The notes beneath the pieces were generated by a model. That model did not search any database. It worked only from the letters and a program-made list of their open reading frames with translations, and had not been told where the DNA came from. The position numbers and the translations under genes are program-made. This document shows, piece by piece, positions 1 to 8,027 of a stretch of 34,730 nucleotides of DNA. Location of the stretch: contig JAFASN010000015.1 of the NCBI GenBank assembly GCA_019244415.1, positions 1-34,730 of the forward strand. The letters run 5' to 3'. Every line of letters begins with the position of its first letter. The stretch's first letter is position 1. This DNA is from Verrucomicrobiota bacterium. GTDB taxonomy: Bacteria > Verrucomicrobiota > Verrucomicrobiia > Chthoniobacterales > UBA10450.

Positions 1-318
1 AGAAGTTGAACAGGTCAAAAAGGTCGCTAATAGCCGGCCTGTTCGTTGGAACGTATTTGCTGACCGTCAGGTCATACCTGGGGTTTGGCAGATTATCGCG
101 GCTCCGCTCAGAGATCATCGGCAAGCCCCAGTTGCGCTCGATGAACTTCAGAATGGATACATGGTCTGAATAGTTATGCGAGATATGGCCCGGCTTGGTG
201 TACGGCGAGACTACAACTAGATGAATACGTGTGCCATCGCCGAAGAAGTCGAGCGCCTGCACATACCCAGAGTCATAATAGCCCCGCCTTCGTCCACCGT
301 GACAAAGAATCTATACAA
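1..318 (-). pseudogene. Remnant of a phosphoesterase (PF04185, AcpA/phospholipase C-like), C-terminal part
   Basis: The minus strand encodes about 100 residues matching the C-terminal part of the alkaline phosphatase-like phosphoesterase family. These include VTVDEGG, YYDSGYVQALDFFGDGTR, VVSPYTKPGHISHNYSDH and SILKFIERNW, the usual family order. The reading frame breaks near 281-285: VTVDEGG lies in one frame and YYDSGYVQ in another, consistent with loss of one base in the GGC codon between them. The similarity stops abruptly near 310-318, where a porin terminator follows, so the N-terminal hundreds of residues are missing. The other end runs off the window. I read it as a truncated, frameshifted gene. 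Family members hydrolyse phosphate esters outside the cytoplasm, which fits the phosphate genes next to it. A sequencing error could explain the frameshift but not the missing N-terminus. Confidence 0.75.
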
Positions 319-340
319 TGATTCGTCTGCGCATATAAAG

Positions 341-371
341 AAAAAGCCGCGCGGCGTCGACACCGCGCGGC
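341..371 (-). terminator. Intrinsic terminator of the porin gene
   Basis: Read on the minus strand, GCCGCGCGG (371-363) pairs perfectly with CCGCGCGGC (354-346) across an 8-nt loop and is followed by TTTTT (345-341). It sits about 45 bases after the porin stop codon and separates the porin from the phosphoesterase remnant. Confidence 0.85.
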
Positions 372-415
372 CTTTCTCACGTAACGCGAAAATCATCAGC
401 CGTTCGCCTTTTGCC

Positions 416-1870
416 TTAAAAAACGACCTGCATGCGCAGCAGCACTTCGTCGAATTGATCAGTCCCGACCGTCGGGTGAGCCTGACGGTAATCCGACCAG
501 GTATGCACGTAATCCGCCATCACTTTTAGATAATCGGCGTGAATATACCAATTGAGACCGCCGGTGATCGACTCAATGCCGTCGCTGCCCACCTGCCCGG
601 GATTGAGATGCTCCCACTTCACAACCGCCTGCAGTTTCTTTGGCCAAATGAAATAACTGCCCTGTACGTATTCGCCGTCGGGTTTGAAACTGTGGAAAGC
701 ACCGTCGCGCGAGCGTACGTTCTCCTCCAGATATTCACCGATTAAATCAAATGGCCCCAGCCTGAACCAGGCATCGGCGCTGTAGGCATGCCGTTCATCG
801 GGTCCGGGTAGATTGTAGGAAGCCAGTGAACCGTCGGAGTTGACCTTTAGGTTCAACGCAGGGGAAATGTTGGTGCCGGTTTCATCGCGGCTAAAGAGGT
901 AATCGCCCCCAAATTTCACGAATGACTCCATGCCCATGAGATTCCCCTTCCAGGGCTGAAGCTCGAGGCGGGTAACATACATGAATTCGTTGTTGTCGTT
1001 GGTGTTAACATTGCGCCCGTTGCCGTTGAATGCCCCGGCATAGTACGTCATGAAGTCTTTCTCATCCGGGAGTACATCGGTGAAGGGTTTGCCCCAGATC
1101 ATCGCTCCGATCTGCCGCTCGGGCGTGAGAGCGCCCGTGGGCAGGCTGCGTTCAATGGTATAAATCTGCGTGTCAGGCGTGAGCTGCTCCAGGCCAAACG
1201 GCGCTTTCCATTGGCCAACCCTCAGGTTGGCTTCAGGCACTCCGTGCCAGTTGATGTAAATGTCGGTGCCGGAAAACTCCGTCCGGGTCGAGTTGCTTAC
1301 CGTGGTGGTGGCGCCGGTCTTCAGGTTCACGCTCTTGAGTGCAGTGATCGCCGAATCGCTTTGCTCAAAATCTCCTTCTATCTTGAAATCGAACTGCTCG
1401 GCGAACTCCCCCGTCAAAGTAATGCGGGCACGGCGCAGACGGATACGGTCTTTCAGCGCGCTTAAGCCAAAGCGTCCTTCAAAGGCGGAAACATCGCCAT
1501 CTTCAAAGTTGGCCTGAATGAAACCGCCCAGCGTGAGCTTGTACTCAGGGCCCGCTGGATGCACATCGACCGGCGGCGGCGTAGGCGCGGTAAAAACGGC
1601 TTTGTTGCCATTTCCTGCAACCGCTTTGGCTTCCGGCTGGCTAAGCATCGGCGCAAACGGTTCGTTCCGTTGCCGCAGATCATTAACCTCCTGCTCCAGT
1701 TGCGCGTTGCGCTGCTGCAATTGGCGCACTGATTGTTCCAGTTTTTTCAATCGCTCGGCTTCTGATTGGTCGGGCGGGTCGGCTGCGTGCAATACCGATA
1801 TGGCGCAAGAAAAGAGTGCTGCGAACGGAATGAAGGAAGTAGGTGATAACAAGTGTGCAAGTTTAGACAT
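416..1870 (-). CDS. Phosphate-selective porin (OprO/OprP family)
   Basis: An outer-membrane beta-barrel protein of 484 residues, likely of the phosphate-selective porin O/P family (PF07396), which passes phosphate or polyphosphate across the outer membrane. Residues 1-30 form a signal peptide ending in VLHA. Residues 38-68 are a heptad-rich coiled coil (LKKLEQSVRQLQQ...), as in trimeric porins of this group. The rest holds alternating barrel strands with GGFIQANFEDGD, RLRRARITLTGEF and KIEGDFEQSD, and the chain ends in the typical C-terminal Phe (MQVVF). The ATG at 1868-1870 gives a complete signal peptide. Two TGTAACA repeats 22 bp apart lie 64-92 bases upstream, and phoB is the next gene upstream, so phosphate-starvation control is likely. 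Substrate specificity is inferred from family and context. Confidence 0.85.
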   Translation of the reverse strand: MSKLAHLLSPTSFIPFAALFSCAISVLHAADPPDQSEAERLKKLEQSVRQLQQRNAQLEQEVNDLRQRNEPFAPMLSQPEAKAVAGNGNKAVFTAPTPPPVDVHPAGPEYKLTLGGFIQANFEDGDVSAFEGRFGLSALKDRIRLRRARITLTGEFAEQFDFKIEGDFEQSDSAITALKSVNLKTGATTTVSNSTRTEFSGTDIYINWHGVPEANLRVGQWKAPFGLEQLTPDTQIYTIERSLPTGALTPERQIGAMIWGKPFTDVLPDEKDFMTYYAGAFNGNGRNVNTNDNNEFMYVTRLELQPWKGNLMGMESFVKFGGDYLFSRDETGTNISPALNLKVNSDGSLASYNLPGPDERHAYSADAWFRLGPFDLIGEYLEENVRSRDGAFHSFKPDGEYVQGSYFIWPKKLQAVVKWEHLNPGQVGSDGIESITGGLNWYIHADYLKVMADYVHTWSDYRQAHPTVGTDQFDEVLLRMQVVF

Positions 1871-1933
1871 ATAGGTTTCTCGATTTGGTTAGGCGCCGCA
1901 TTGCCTGCGACGGCGGAGAACCTAACTGCCCTC

Positions 1934-1962
1934 TGTTACAGCCAAATGGCGACTGTGTTACA
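1934..1962 (-). promoter_or_regulatory. Candidate Pho box upstream of the porin
   Basis: On the minus strand two copies of TGTAACA (1962-1956 and 1940-1934) start exactly 22 bp apart, two helical turns. PhoB binds 11-bp direct-repeat units containing CTGTCA-like heptamers, so the spacing and sequence fit. The match to the E. coli consensus is only partial, and function is inferred from position between phoB and the porin. Confidence 0.5.
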
Positions 1963-2003
1963 ATTAGGTGAATTCAGCGATTAGAGGGCTTGGCTACCGA
2001 GTA

Positions 2004-2690
2004 TCATTCTTCGCGAAGACGGTATCCGAACCCTCGCACCGTCTCTATCGCAGCGCCTGCTTTGCCAAGCTTTTCGCGCAGTCGGCGAACATGTGTATCT
2101 ACCGTGCGAGTATCGATAGCTGATTCATAGCCCCAGACATCCGTCAGCAATTTATCACGATTCTGAGTGCGGCCGCGGCGCTGCATAAGTGCATGCAAAA
2201 GTTTGAACTCTAGCATTGTGAGGTGAACAGGCCTACCGCTCACCTCGACGCGGTGTCGCGCCGCATCTATCGTAAGCGGACCTGCTACGAAGGATTGGCC
2301 TTCATCCGGAGTGTCGGCGCGCCGGAGTATGGCTTTTGTTCGCAGCACAAGCTCGCGCGGAGAGAAGGGTTTTGTGACGTAATCGTCCGCTCCAAGTTCG
2401 AAACCTACGATGCGATCAACTTCTTCGGCTTTCGCTGTCAGCATTAGCACGAGAATATCCCGTGTGAGGGAATCAGCTTTGAGAGCTCTGCAGATTTCCA
2501 AGCCGGACATTCGGGGCAACATCAGATCGAGGATGATAATCTTCGGCATCTCCTCCCGGGCCTTACGTAAGCCAGCCGCGCCGTCATTCGCGCTGCTCAC
2601 GGCAAAGCCGCCGCCGCGAGCAAAGGCGCGCTTCAGCATTTCGACTACGTCCGGTTCATCTTCGATAATCAGGACTTTGGTGTCTTCCAC
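2004..2690 (-). CDS. phoB: Phosphate regulon response regulator PhoB (OmpR family)
   Basis: A 228-residue two-domain response regulator. The receiver domain (about 4-120) shows the acidic pocket D11/E12, the phosphoacceptor D55 in ILDLMLPRMSG, T85 and K107 in TKPFSP. The winged-helix DNA-binding domain (about 135-226) ends in RTVDTHVRRLREKL and ETVRGFGYRL, as in PhoB/OmpR proteins. The start codon is GTG at 2688-2690 without a clear Shine-Dalgarno, and no upstream in-frame ATG is better. It lies downstream of phoR, the reverse of the common phoB-phoR order, and is separated from it by 116 bases holding a Pho-box-like site. The PhoB name rests on pairing with a PhoR-type kinase and on the phosphate porin next door. 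Confidence 0.85.
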   Translation of the reverse strand: MEDTKVLIIEDEPDVVEMLKRAFARGGGFAVSSANDGAAGLRKAREEMPKIIILDLMLPRMSGLEICRALKADSLTRDILVLMLTAKAEEVDRIVGFELGADDYVTKPFSPRELVLRTKAILRRADTPDEGQSFVAGPLTIDAARHRVEVSGRPVHLTMLEFKLLHALMQRRGRTQNRDKLLTDVWGYESAIDTRTVDTHVRRLREKLGKAGAAIETVRGFGYRLREE

Positions 2691-2763
2691 GGCAAAATAT
2701 CGCGTTTAGAGCAGGCCGTTCGTTGTCTCATTTGGCGCGGCGCTTTCGCTAGTCGCAGAGAAA

Positions 2764-2783
2764 CTGAACGGTATTTGTTACAG
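2764..2783 (-). promoter_or_regulatory. Candidate Pho box upstream of phoB
   Basis: Read on the minus strand, CTGTAACAAATACCGTTCAG resembles the Pho box (CTGTCAT, four A/T-rich bases, CTGTCAC). It shares the TGTAACA core with the two repeats upstream of the porin. It lies in the phoR-phoB gap about 75 bases before phoB, suggesting that phoB has its own autoregulated promoter. Confidence 0.45.
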
Positions 2784-2806
2784 TTGCCATGATGGATTCG
2801 TGACAA

Positions 2807-4081
2807 TCACGTGAACTTCGTCACGCCTCTGGAATGCTCCACCGGCAGTGAAAGCGCTACGGTCGTGCCTTTTCCAAGATCGCTTTCCGCGTGCACATCA
2901 CCGCCGTGCAATTGGGCGATATGCTTAACGATGGACAAGCCTAAGCCAGTGCTGCCCAAATCTCGGCTGCGTGCTTTGTCGACACGATAGAACCTCTCGA
3001 AAATGCGCGGTAAATCGGCGGGCGGAATTCCAGGGCCTTCATCGCGGACGGAGAGCACAATGCGGTCGCCGCGGATCTCCGCACCGAGAACAATCTCGCC
3101 CGCGACTGGCGAATAATTGGTCGCGTTGTCGAGCAAGTTATGCAGGACCTGTTCGAGACGGAACTCGTCCCCCGCGAAATGGGGAAGGTTTGAGGCCGTC
3201 TGTACTCTCAGCAACAGGCGTTTCTGCTGGATTCGATCACTCCAATCGCGAGCAACTCGCCGTAGAAATGCGTCCACGTCGATCGGTTTCAGCTCCAGTC
3301 TCGTTTCGCTCGATTCCAAGCGCGACAGAGTGAGCAAATCTTGCAGCAAGCGGATGAGCCGATTGGCGTGGCGTTGCATGACCGCATAAATGTATCTTCT
3401 CTCTTCGTCGCTAAGCTCCTCGTCATCGATCAACGTTTCGAGGTTGCCGCGGAAGATTGAGAGGGGCGTTCTCAGTTCGTGTGAAAGATTGGCGACGAAA
3501 TCGCGACGGATACGGTCGGTTTGTTTCAGCTCGGTAATATCGTGGAGAATGGCGATGGCGCCGGTCAACGCGCCACGATTGTCTTGCATGGGCACAGCCG
3601 AGAGGGCGAACGTCTTATCATCTCTCGTTATATCGAGGCTAGACACGGCTCCTTCGCGCAGGGTCTTTTGAACAGCCTCGGCGATGTCGGCATCGCGGAG
3701 CGCATCGAGCAATGTGGCGCCTGCGGGTATTTCGCGGCCGGCGAACAGCTGCTCGAAAACGGAATTGGAGAAACGCACGCGCTGCTCCGCATCGACGACC
3801 ACAACAGCGTCTCGCAGAGCAGCGAAAATACCGCGAATTTCAACGCGCGCTTCGCCGAGGTCGCGTTGGAGTGTTCGCTCACGCGTGAGCATGTCTTCGA
3901 GTGCAACGCCGATACGCCAGGCGTGCGGATTGCCGCTAACGAGAAAAGTCGCAGGCTGCTCGCCCCGCGCGATATGCACGACGAGGCGGTGAAGCTCGCG
4001 CCAGGGCAACACCCATTTGCCGCGGACGTACAACACGGCTGCCAGCACGAGCAGCGCGGCTGCGATGCACCACCACATCAC
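2807..4081 (-). CDS. phoR: Phosphate regulon sensor histidine kinase PhoR
   Basis: A 424-residue membrane histidine kinase. One N-terminal hydrophobic segment (about 4-20) anchors it. A short linker and a PAS domain (about 78-185) follow. The dimerization domain has its phosphoacceptor at H201 in FVANLSHELRTPLS. The ATPase domain has the N box (HNLLDNATNYSP, about 314-325), G1 DEGPGIP (347-353), an F box FERFYR (361-366) and G2 GSTGLGLSIV (376-385). With one N-terminal membrane helix, no large periplasmic sensor and a cytoplasmic PAS, the layout is that of PhoR, which reads phosphate status through the Pst/PhoU complex; neither is in this window. The start is GTG at 4079-4081, directly followed by an in-frame ATG at 4076-4078 that may be the true start. 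Confidence 0.85.
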   Translation of the reverse strand: MMWWCIAAALLVLAAVLYVRGKWVLPWRELHRLVVHIARGEQPATFLVSGNPHAWRIGVALEDMLTRERTLQRDLGEARVEIRGIFAALRDAVVVVDAEQRVRFSNSVFEQLFAGREIPAGATLLDALRDADIAEAVQKTLREGAVSSLDITRDDKTFALSAVPMQDNRGALTGAIAILHDITELKQTDRIRRDFVANLSHELRTPLSIFRGNLETLIDDEELSDEERRYIYAVMQRHANRLIRLLQDLLTLSRLESSETRLELKPIDVDAFLRRVARDWSDRIQQKRLLLRVQTASNLPHFAGDEFRLEQVLHNLLDNATNYSPVAGEIVLGAEIRGDRIVLSVRDEGPGIPPADLPRIFERFYRVDKARSRDLGSTGLGLSIVKHIAQLHGGDVHAESDLGKGTTVALSLPVEHSRGVTKFT

Positions 4082-4423
4082 GTCCGGAGCCGGTATTCGA
4101 AGTCGCCCGCGGTGTCAATTCTCATGCTAGTCCCCGGCGGAAATTCCGCGTGTGTTGTGCGACCCGGGGGCTGAACATCGAACAGCTAAAAACGCTTCGG
4201 TCCCACAACGACAATCGCGCGCCGTGCTCGACACGCAATTGCTGTTTTCTGGCCCAGCGCTTTTTGGTGTCTTTTGCGCGCGAGCCACGTTGCGAAGCCG
4301 GTTGATCGACGAATAAGTGATTTAATAACCACGCCTCTTCGAGACTGTCTTCTGAAGCTTGAATGGTGGACGCGATGTCGCGACTCGATCTGCGGATTTC
4401 TCGCGTTCGCCGACCAATGTGTG
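4082..4423. other. Stretch without a confident gene between phoR and the mobile module
   Basis: This 342-base stretch should hold the phoR promoter and the left boundary of the mobilization module. I see no terminator, no convincing direct repeat of the tRNA-Thr sequence and no clear promoter. On the minus strand a frame stays open from 4427 (CTG, overlapping the preceding TGA as CTGA) to a TGA at 4122-4124, about 101 codons. It has no ATG and only a late TTG start. Its translation (for example DSLEEAWLLNHLFVDQP) matches nothing I recognise. It could be an unusual-start gene, a frameshifted extension of the upstream gene, or the eroded end of a chromosomal gene. Confidence 0.25.
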
Positions 4424-4861
4424 TCAGAGATTACGCGGATCGGCTATTCGCGGCCCGCGCGTGCGCATGCGCTCGGACGGTACTACGACTGTCGGCGCCG
4501 CAGGCGACTGTTGAGTCGCTGGCAGTAATTCGGTCGAAGGCGCGGAAGCCGCAGCTTGCAGTGTTTGCGGCCTGACAACCGCGTTGCGCCTCTCTCCGCG
4601 TCGTTTCGCGCGGCGTCTTGGTGTCGTTGCGCCATCCACTTCAGCGAGAAATCGACCGATTGTGTCGATGCTCACGCATACGTCGATTGTTGCGAGGATT
4701 TCGCGGATCAGCCGCAGTGATGCGCCTTTTTGCCTTAGCTCAACGATGCTGTCTGTAAACGGAGTCAATCTCGCGTAACGCGTCGGCGTCGGTGGCGTAA
4801 ACGCATCGACGACTTGTTGTAAACGCTGCTTCCGCGCAGCGATGTCCAGCAGATCGCTCAC
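4424..4861 (-). CDS. Small accessory protein divergent from the relaxase (putative mobilization/oriT-binding protein)
   Basis: A 145-residue protein transcribed away from the MobF relaxase across a 206-base gap. Residues 1-70 look alpha-helical and contain a helix-turn-helix-like stretch, GASLRLIREIL followed by SIDTIGRFLAEV, of the kind found in small DNA-binding proteins encoded beside relaxases. Residues 76-90 are strongly basic (RRRAKRRGER). The rest is rich in Ala, Pro, Ser and Thr and is probably disordered. The name is inferred from position and from the HTH-like segment; I cannot assign a family. It could bind oriT as a relaxosome auxiliary or repress the divergent promoters. The start is the ATG at 4859-4861, and the MSDLLDIAARKQRL opening looks natural. 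Confidence 0.6.
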   Translation of the reverse strand: MSDLLDIAARKQRLQQVVDAFTPPTPTRYARLTPFTDSIVELRQKGASLRLIREILATIDVCVSIDTIGRFLAEVDGATTPRRRAKRRGERRNAVVRPQTLQAAASAPSTELLPATQQSPAAPTVVVPSERMRTRGPRIADPRNL

Positions 4862-5067
4862 GAGTTTCGCTGGGGTTCAGCAGCGCGGAAATTTTCGTTA
4901 GGTCGCCTAAGGGGTGAGGCGTCCATACATAAAAAGCGCACGGTTCCTTCCGTGGGCAAACATCGTTGAGGTGCTTTTCGCATGCACCATCATTTGCAGC
5001 CTTAAACCGTACTCGGGCTCTGATATCGGAGCAAGCTCCGCGATTCCGAGTGATATGCGTCGGGCAG
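4862..5067. promoter_or_regulatory. Divergent control region and candidate oriT
   Basis: The gap between the accessory gene and the relaxase carries three small inverted repeats: TTAGG-tcg-CCTAA (4898-4910), CACGG-ttcctt-CCGTG (4939-4954) and CGGAGC-aa-GCTCCG (5027-5040). MobF relaxases usually nick at an oriT next to their own gene, near such hairpins, so this is the best place for it. I cannot recognise a nic site. The same repeats could instead be operators or promoter-proximal hairpins for the two divergent transcripts. Confidence 0.35.
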
Positions 5068-7848
5068 ATGCTTTCACAAAAGACGCAAACCAACGTAAAG
5101 AACGCGAAGTCTTACTTTCAGGAACATCTCGCTACAGAGAATTACTACACCGAAGCCGAACGCGTACGGGGCGAGTGGATAGGAAATGCTGCACAGATGC
5201 TCGACTTGAGTGGAACTGTAGGGCTCGACGATTTCGTCGCTCTTTGTGAAAGCAAACATCCGCAAACTCGAAAACGTCTGACTCAGCGACTAAACCTGCG
5301 GAGAAGAGATAACGCGGGAACTGAAGCGGAAGGTGGCGCTGCAAACCGGCGAGTTTTCTTCGATTTCACATTTTCGCCGCCAAAGTCGGTTTCGATTGTC
5401 GCGTTGGTCAAAGGAGACGAGCGAATCGTGCAGGCACATCACCAGGCGGCAGAGGTCGCGGTCAGAGAACTCGAACAGTTCGCAGGGACGCGCATTCGTC
5501 AGGACGGCAACAATTCTGATCGGGCAACCGGAAATATGATCGCGGCGTTGTTTCAGCACGATACCTCTCGCGCACTCGACCCGCATCTGCACACTCACTG
5601 CATCATTTTCAACGCGACCCATGATAACACGGAGAAGCGATGGAAGGCGTTGCAGAATGCCGAAATGCTTGCGGCGCAAAAGTACGTCGAAAATGTCTAT
5701 TACCATGAGCTCGCCCGCGTAATACAGCAGCTTGGCTACGCGACTGAGAACTCGAGCCGCGGCGATTTCCGGATCGTTGGAGTCAGTTCAGAATTGTGCA
5801 ACAAATTCTCGAAGCGCCACCGGCAAATTGACGAACAAACGCGCGAATTTCTGGCGCGAAATCCGCGGAAAACGTTCGGCAATGTGAATGAAATTCGCGA
5901 GCTTCTGGCGCATAAACTTCGCTCGCGGAAGGAACATGATGTCGCGCCAGAGCGGTTAAGAGCGCTCTGGAACGGCCAGCTCTCAAATGAGGAGAGGACA
6001 GCACTGGAGACGCTCGGACTTGCGCAGATTCCAAGCCGACTGATCACCATTGAAGCGGCAGTTTCCTGGGCCGAGGAGCATCTGTTCGAGCGGAGATCTG
6101 TCGTGCACGAGCAAGAGATCTGGCGGCACGCCCTTGAGTTCGCCCGCGGGTCGGGTTTGACGATTCAGGAGCTGAAGCGCGAGACCGCTTCACGCGATTA
6201 CGTGCGCCAAACAGACGGTAAACTGACGCGTAAAGATGTCCTTGGTCGAGAGTGGCAGATCGTCAAGACGGCTATGGAGGGAATGGGTCAGTTTGAGGCT
6301 TTCTCGAACTCGTCATCGGTGTGTGACGATCTCGCTGCAGATCAACAGAAAGCGTTGACGCAAATCCTGGCATCGCGTGATCTCGTGACTCTTTTTCGCG
6401 GCAGCGCCGGGACAGGCAAGAGCCATGTCCTGCGAACCTTGCAAGCAACCCTGGCGGCGGACGGCCGAACCACCGTGCTACTCGCACCACAAAGGCAGCA
6501 GGTTATCGACCTGGAGCAGAATGGATTGAGCAATGGGAAAACAGTTGCTGAATTCCTGCAAAGGCGAACCATGCCTCAAGGAGCGGTAATTATCGTCGAT
6601 GAGGCTGGACAAGTCGGCGCGCGACAGCTGTTGTCGCTGCTCCAGAGGGCAAAAGCGTCCGAGGGGCGCGTGATTCTTTCAGGCGACACGCGACAACACG
6701 GGCCGGTGGAAGCTTCGGACGCGCTGCGGGCAATTGAACGCTATTCGGGGCTGCGACCAGCCGAGCTAAATTCGGTCCGCCGACAAGATCCGAAACGCGC
6801 GAAAACAAAAGACGAACGCAAGCGAATTCAAGCTTATCAGCACGCCGTCAGAGCGGCTGCCAATGGCGATACTGCAACGTCGTTCGCCACGTTGGACAAG
6901 ATAGGTGCCGTTGTCGAAAGCAACACGCGAGCAATCAACGAAGAGCTGCTCAGGAGCTACCTTGCGCTTTCAGCTCAAGGCCAATCTGTTCTTGCAGTCT
7001 CGCAAACGCGGACGGAAGTCCGCGCGTTGAACGAATCGATTCGAGCTGGACTAAAACGCCAAGGCCGCATCGCAAGCGAGGAGCACGCGGTGACGGCTCT
7101 GGAGCCGGTCGATCTAACTAATGCAGAAAAGCTCGACCGGAGGTTTTATCCTGACGACCACACGATCGTAATCAGTCGGCGAGTTGCAGGTTGTGAACGC
7201 GGCACTCAGGGCCGCGTGCTCCTGGCTAACGAGCGCGAGGTCATTTTCGAGGCCGGCGGTAAAATTCGCGCAATCAAATCGAGGCACGTCAAATATTTCG
7301 CGATCTGCCGGCCGCAGCCGCTACAGCTTAGCTCAGGTGACCGGTTGCGACTTAGAGCCAATGCGAAGGCTAAAGATGGAGAGTCGCTCGCGAATGGTGA
7401 AGTAGTAACAGTTCACATGATTCGCGGTTCAGGAGAAATCGTTCTCGCGGACGGGCGGATTTTGCCGGCTGAGTACCGGCAATTCAGCCGCGGTTACGCC
7501 GTCACTTCCTACGGTTCGCAAGGCAAGACTGTTGATCACGTTTTGTTGCGCGATTCAGCGGTTCGCGCTGCGACCAACGCGCAACAATGGTACGTGAGCA
7601 TCTCGCGCGGCAGACGTAGCGTGCGCATTTTCACGCCTGATAAGGCAGCGCTGCGAGCACACATCCTGGGCACCGGGAGCCGACCGCTTGCTCTTACCTT
7701 GAGAGAAAAACGAGTGCAGCAGATCGCCATAGATCGCGGACTTCTCCGCAAACTGAGAAGAGGCCGCGCATTTGGGCGGGCCTTGTGCCTGCTCCCGCCT
7801 CAAACAAGCAACATCGCTCAGACGCGACGCCCGCAGATTGCGACATGA
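5068..7848 (+). CDS. MobF (TrwC/TraI-type) conjugative relaxase-helicase
   Basis: A 926-residue relaxase fused to a helicase, which would nick and covalently hold one DNA strand at oriT and unwind it for transfer. The ATG at 5068 is preferred because it yields MLSQK..YF..NYYTEAERVRGEW, which aligns with the TrwC N-terminus and places the catalytic Tyr pair at 26-27. A frame open from 4966 adds 34 unrelated residues. The metal-binding triad H173, H175 and H177 lies in DPHLHTHCIIF. The helicase has Walker A GSAGTGKSH (K451), Walker B VIIVDEAGQ (D511-E512) and a C-terminal motif GYAVTSYGSQGKT followed by QQWYVSISRGR. No catalytic residue appears lost. No coupling protein or secretion genes lie nearby, so it would depend on another element's transfer machinery. 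Confidence 0.93.
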   Translation: MLSQKTQTNVKNAKSYFQEHLATENYYTEAERVRGEWIGNAAQMLDLSGTVGLDDFVALCESKHPQTRKRLTQRLNLRRRDNAGTEAEGGAANRRVFFDFTFSPPKSVSIVALVKGDERIVQAHHQAAEVAVRELEQFAGTRIRQDGNNSDRATGNMIAALFQHDTSRALDPHLHTHCIIFNATHDNTEKRWKALQNAEMLAAQKYVENVYYHELARVIQQLGYATENSSRGDFRIVGVSSELCNKFSKRHRQIDEQTREFLARNPRKTFGNVNEIRELLAHKLRSRKEHDVAPERLRALWNGQLSNEERTALETLGLAQIPSRLITIEAAVSWAEEHLFERRSVVHEQEIWRHALEFARGSGLTIQELKRETASRDYVRQTDGKLTRKDVLGREWQIVKTAMEGMGQFEAFSNSSSVCDDLAADQQKALTQILASRDLVTLFRGSAGTGKSHVLRTLQATLAADGRTTVLLAPQRQQVIDLEQNGLSNGKTVAEFLQRRTMPQGAVIIVDEAGQVGARQLLSLLQRAKASEGRVILSGDTRQHGPVEASDALRAIERYSGLRPAELNSVRRQDPKRAKTKDERKRIQAYQHAVRAAANGDTATSFATLDKIGAVVESNTRAINEELLRSYLALSAQGQSVLAVSQTRTEVRALNESIRAGLKRQGRIASEEHAVTALEPVDLTNAEKLDRRFYPDDHTIVISRRVAGCERGTQGRVLLANEREVIFEAGGKIRAIKSRHVKYFAICRPQPLQLSSGDRLRLRANAKAKDGESLANGEVVTVHMIRGSGEIVLADGRILPAEYRQFSRGYAVTSYGSQGKTVDHVLLRDSAVRAATNAQQWYVSISRGRRSVRIFTPDKAALRAHILGTGSRPLALTLREKRVQQIAIDRGLLRKLRRGRAFGRALCLLPPQTSNIAQTRRPQIAT

Positions 7849-7970
7849 GCTTGCACGTAATTTTCAAAATAAAACCGGCGCCGGAAATGGAGCCGCTTGC
7901 TGGCGACGACTTCCGAATCCGACATGCTTGCGAAAGCGCCGCAATGCCGCTAGAGGCCATTAATAACTGA
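7845..7970 (+). CDS. Small 41-residue ORF translationally coupled to the relaxase
   Basis: The ATG at 7845-7847 overlaps the relaxase stop as ATGA, the standard arrangement for translational coupling. The frame runs 41 codons to TGA at 7968-7970. The product starts MSLHVIFKIKPAPEMEP, is mildly acidic in its second half and has no recognisable domain, membrane helix or cysteine motif. It precedes the excisionase-like gene on the same strand. The overlap and position support it; length and lack of homology leave it uncertain. Confidence 0.4.
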   Translation: MSLHVIFKIKPAPEMEPLAGDDFRIRHACESAAMPLEAINN

Positions 7971-8027
7971 GCGAAAGCTCCAAGGTCGGAGCCAAGTACA
8001 TCTGTGGTTCATACCAAACTTATCGTC

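Noticed and set aside
4966-5067. A 34-residue N-terminal extension of the relaxase
   Set aside because: TrwC-type relaxases start at MLS...; the extension covers the candidate oriT and has no family similarity.
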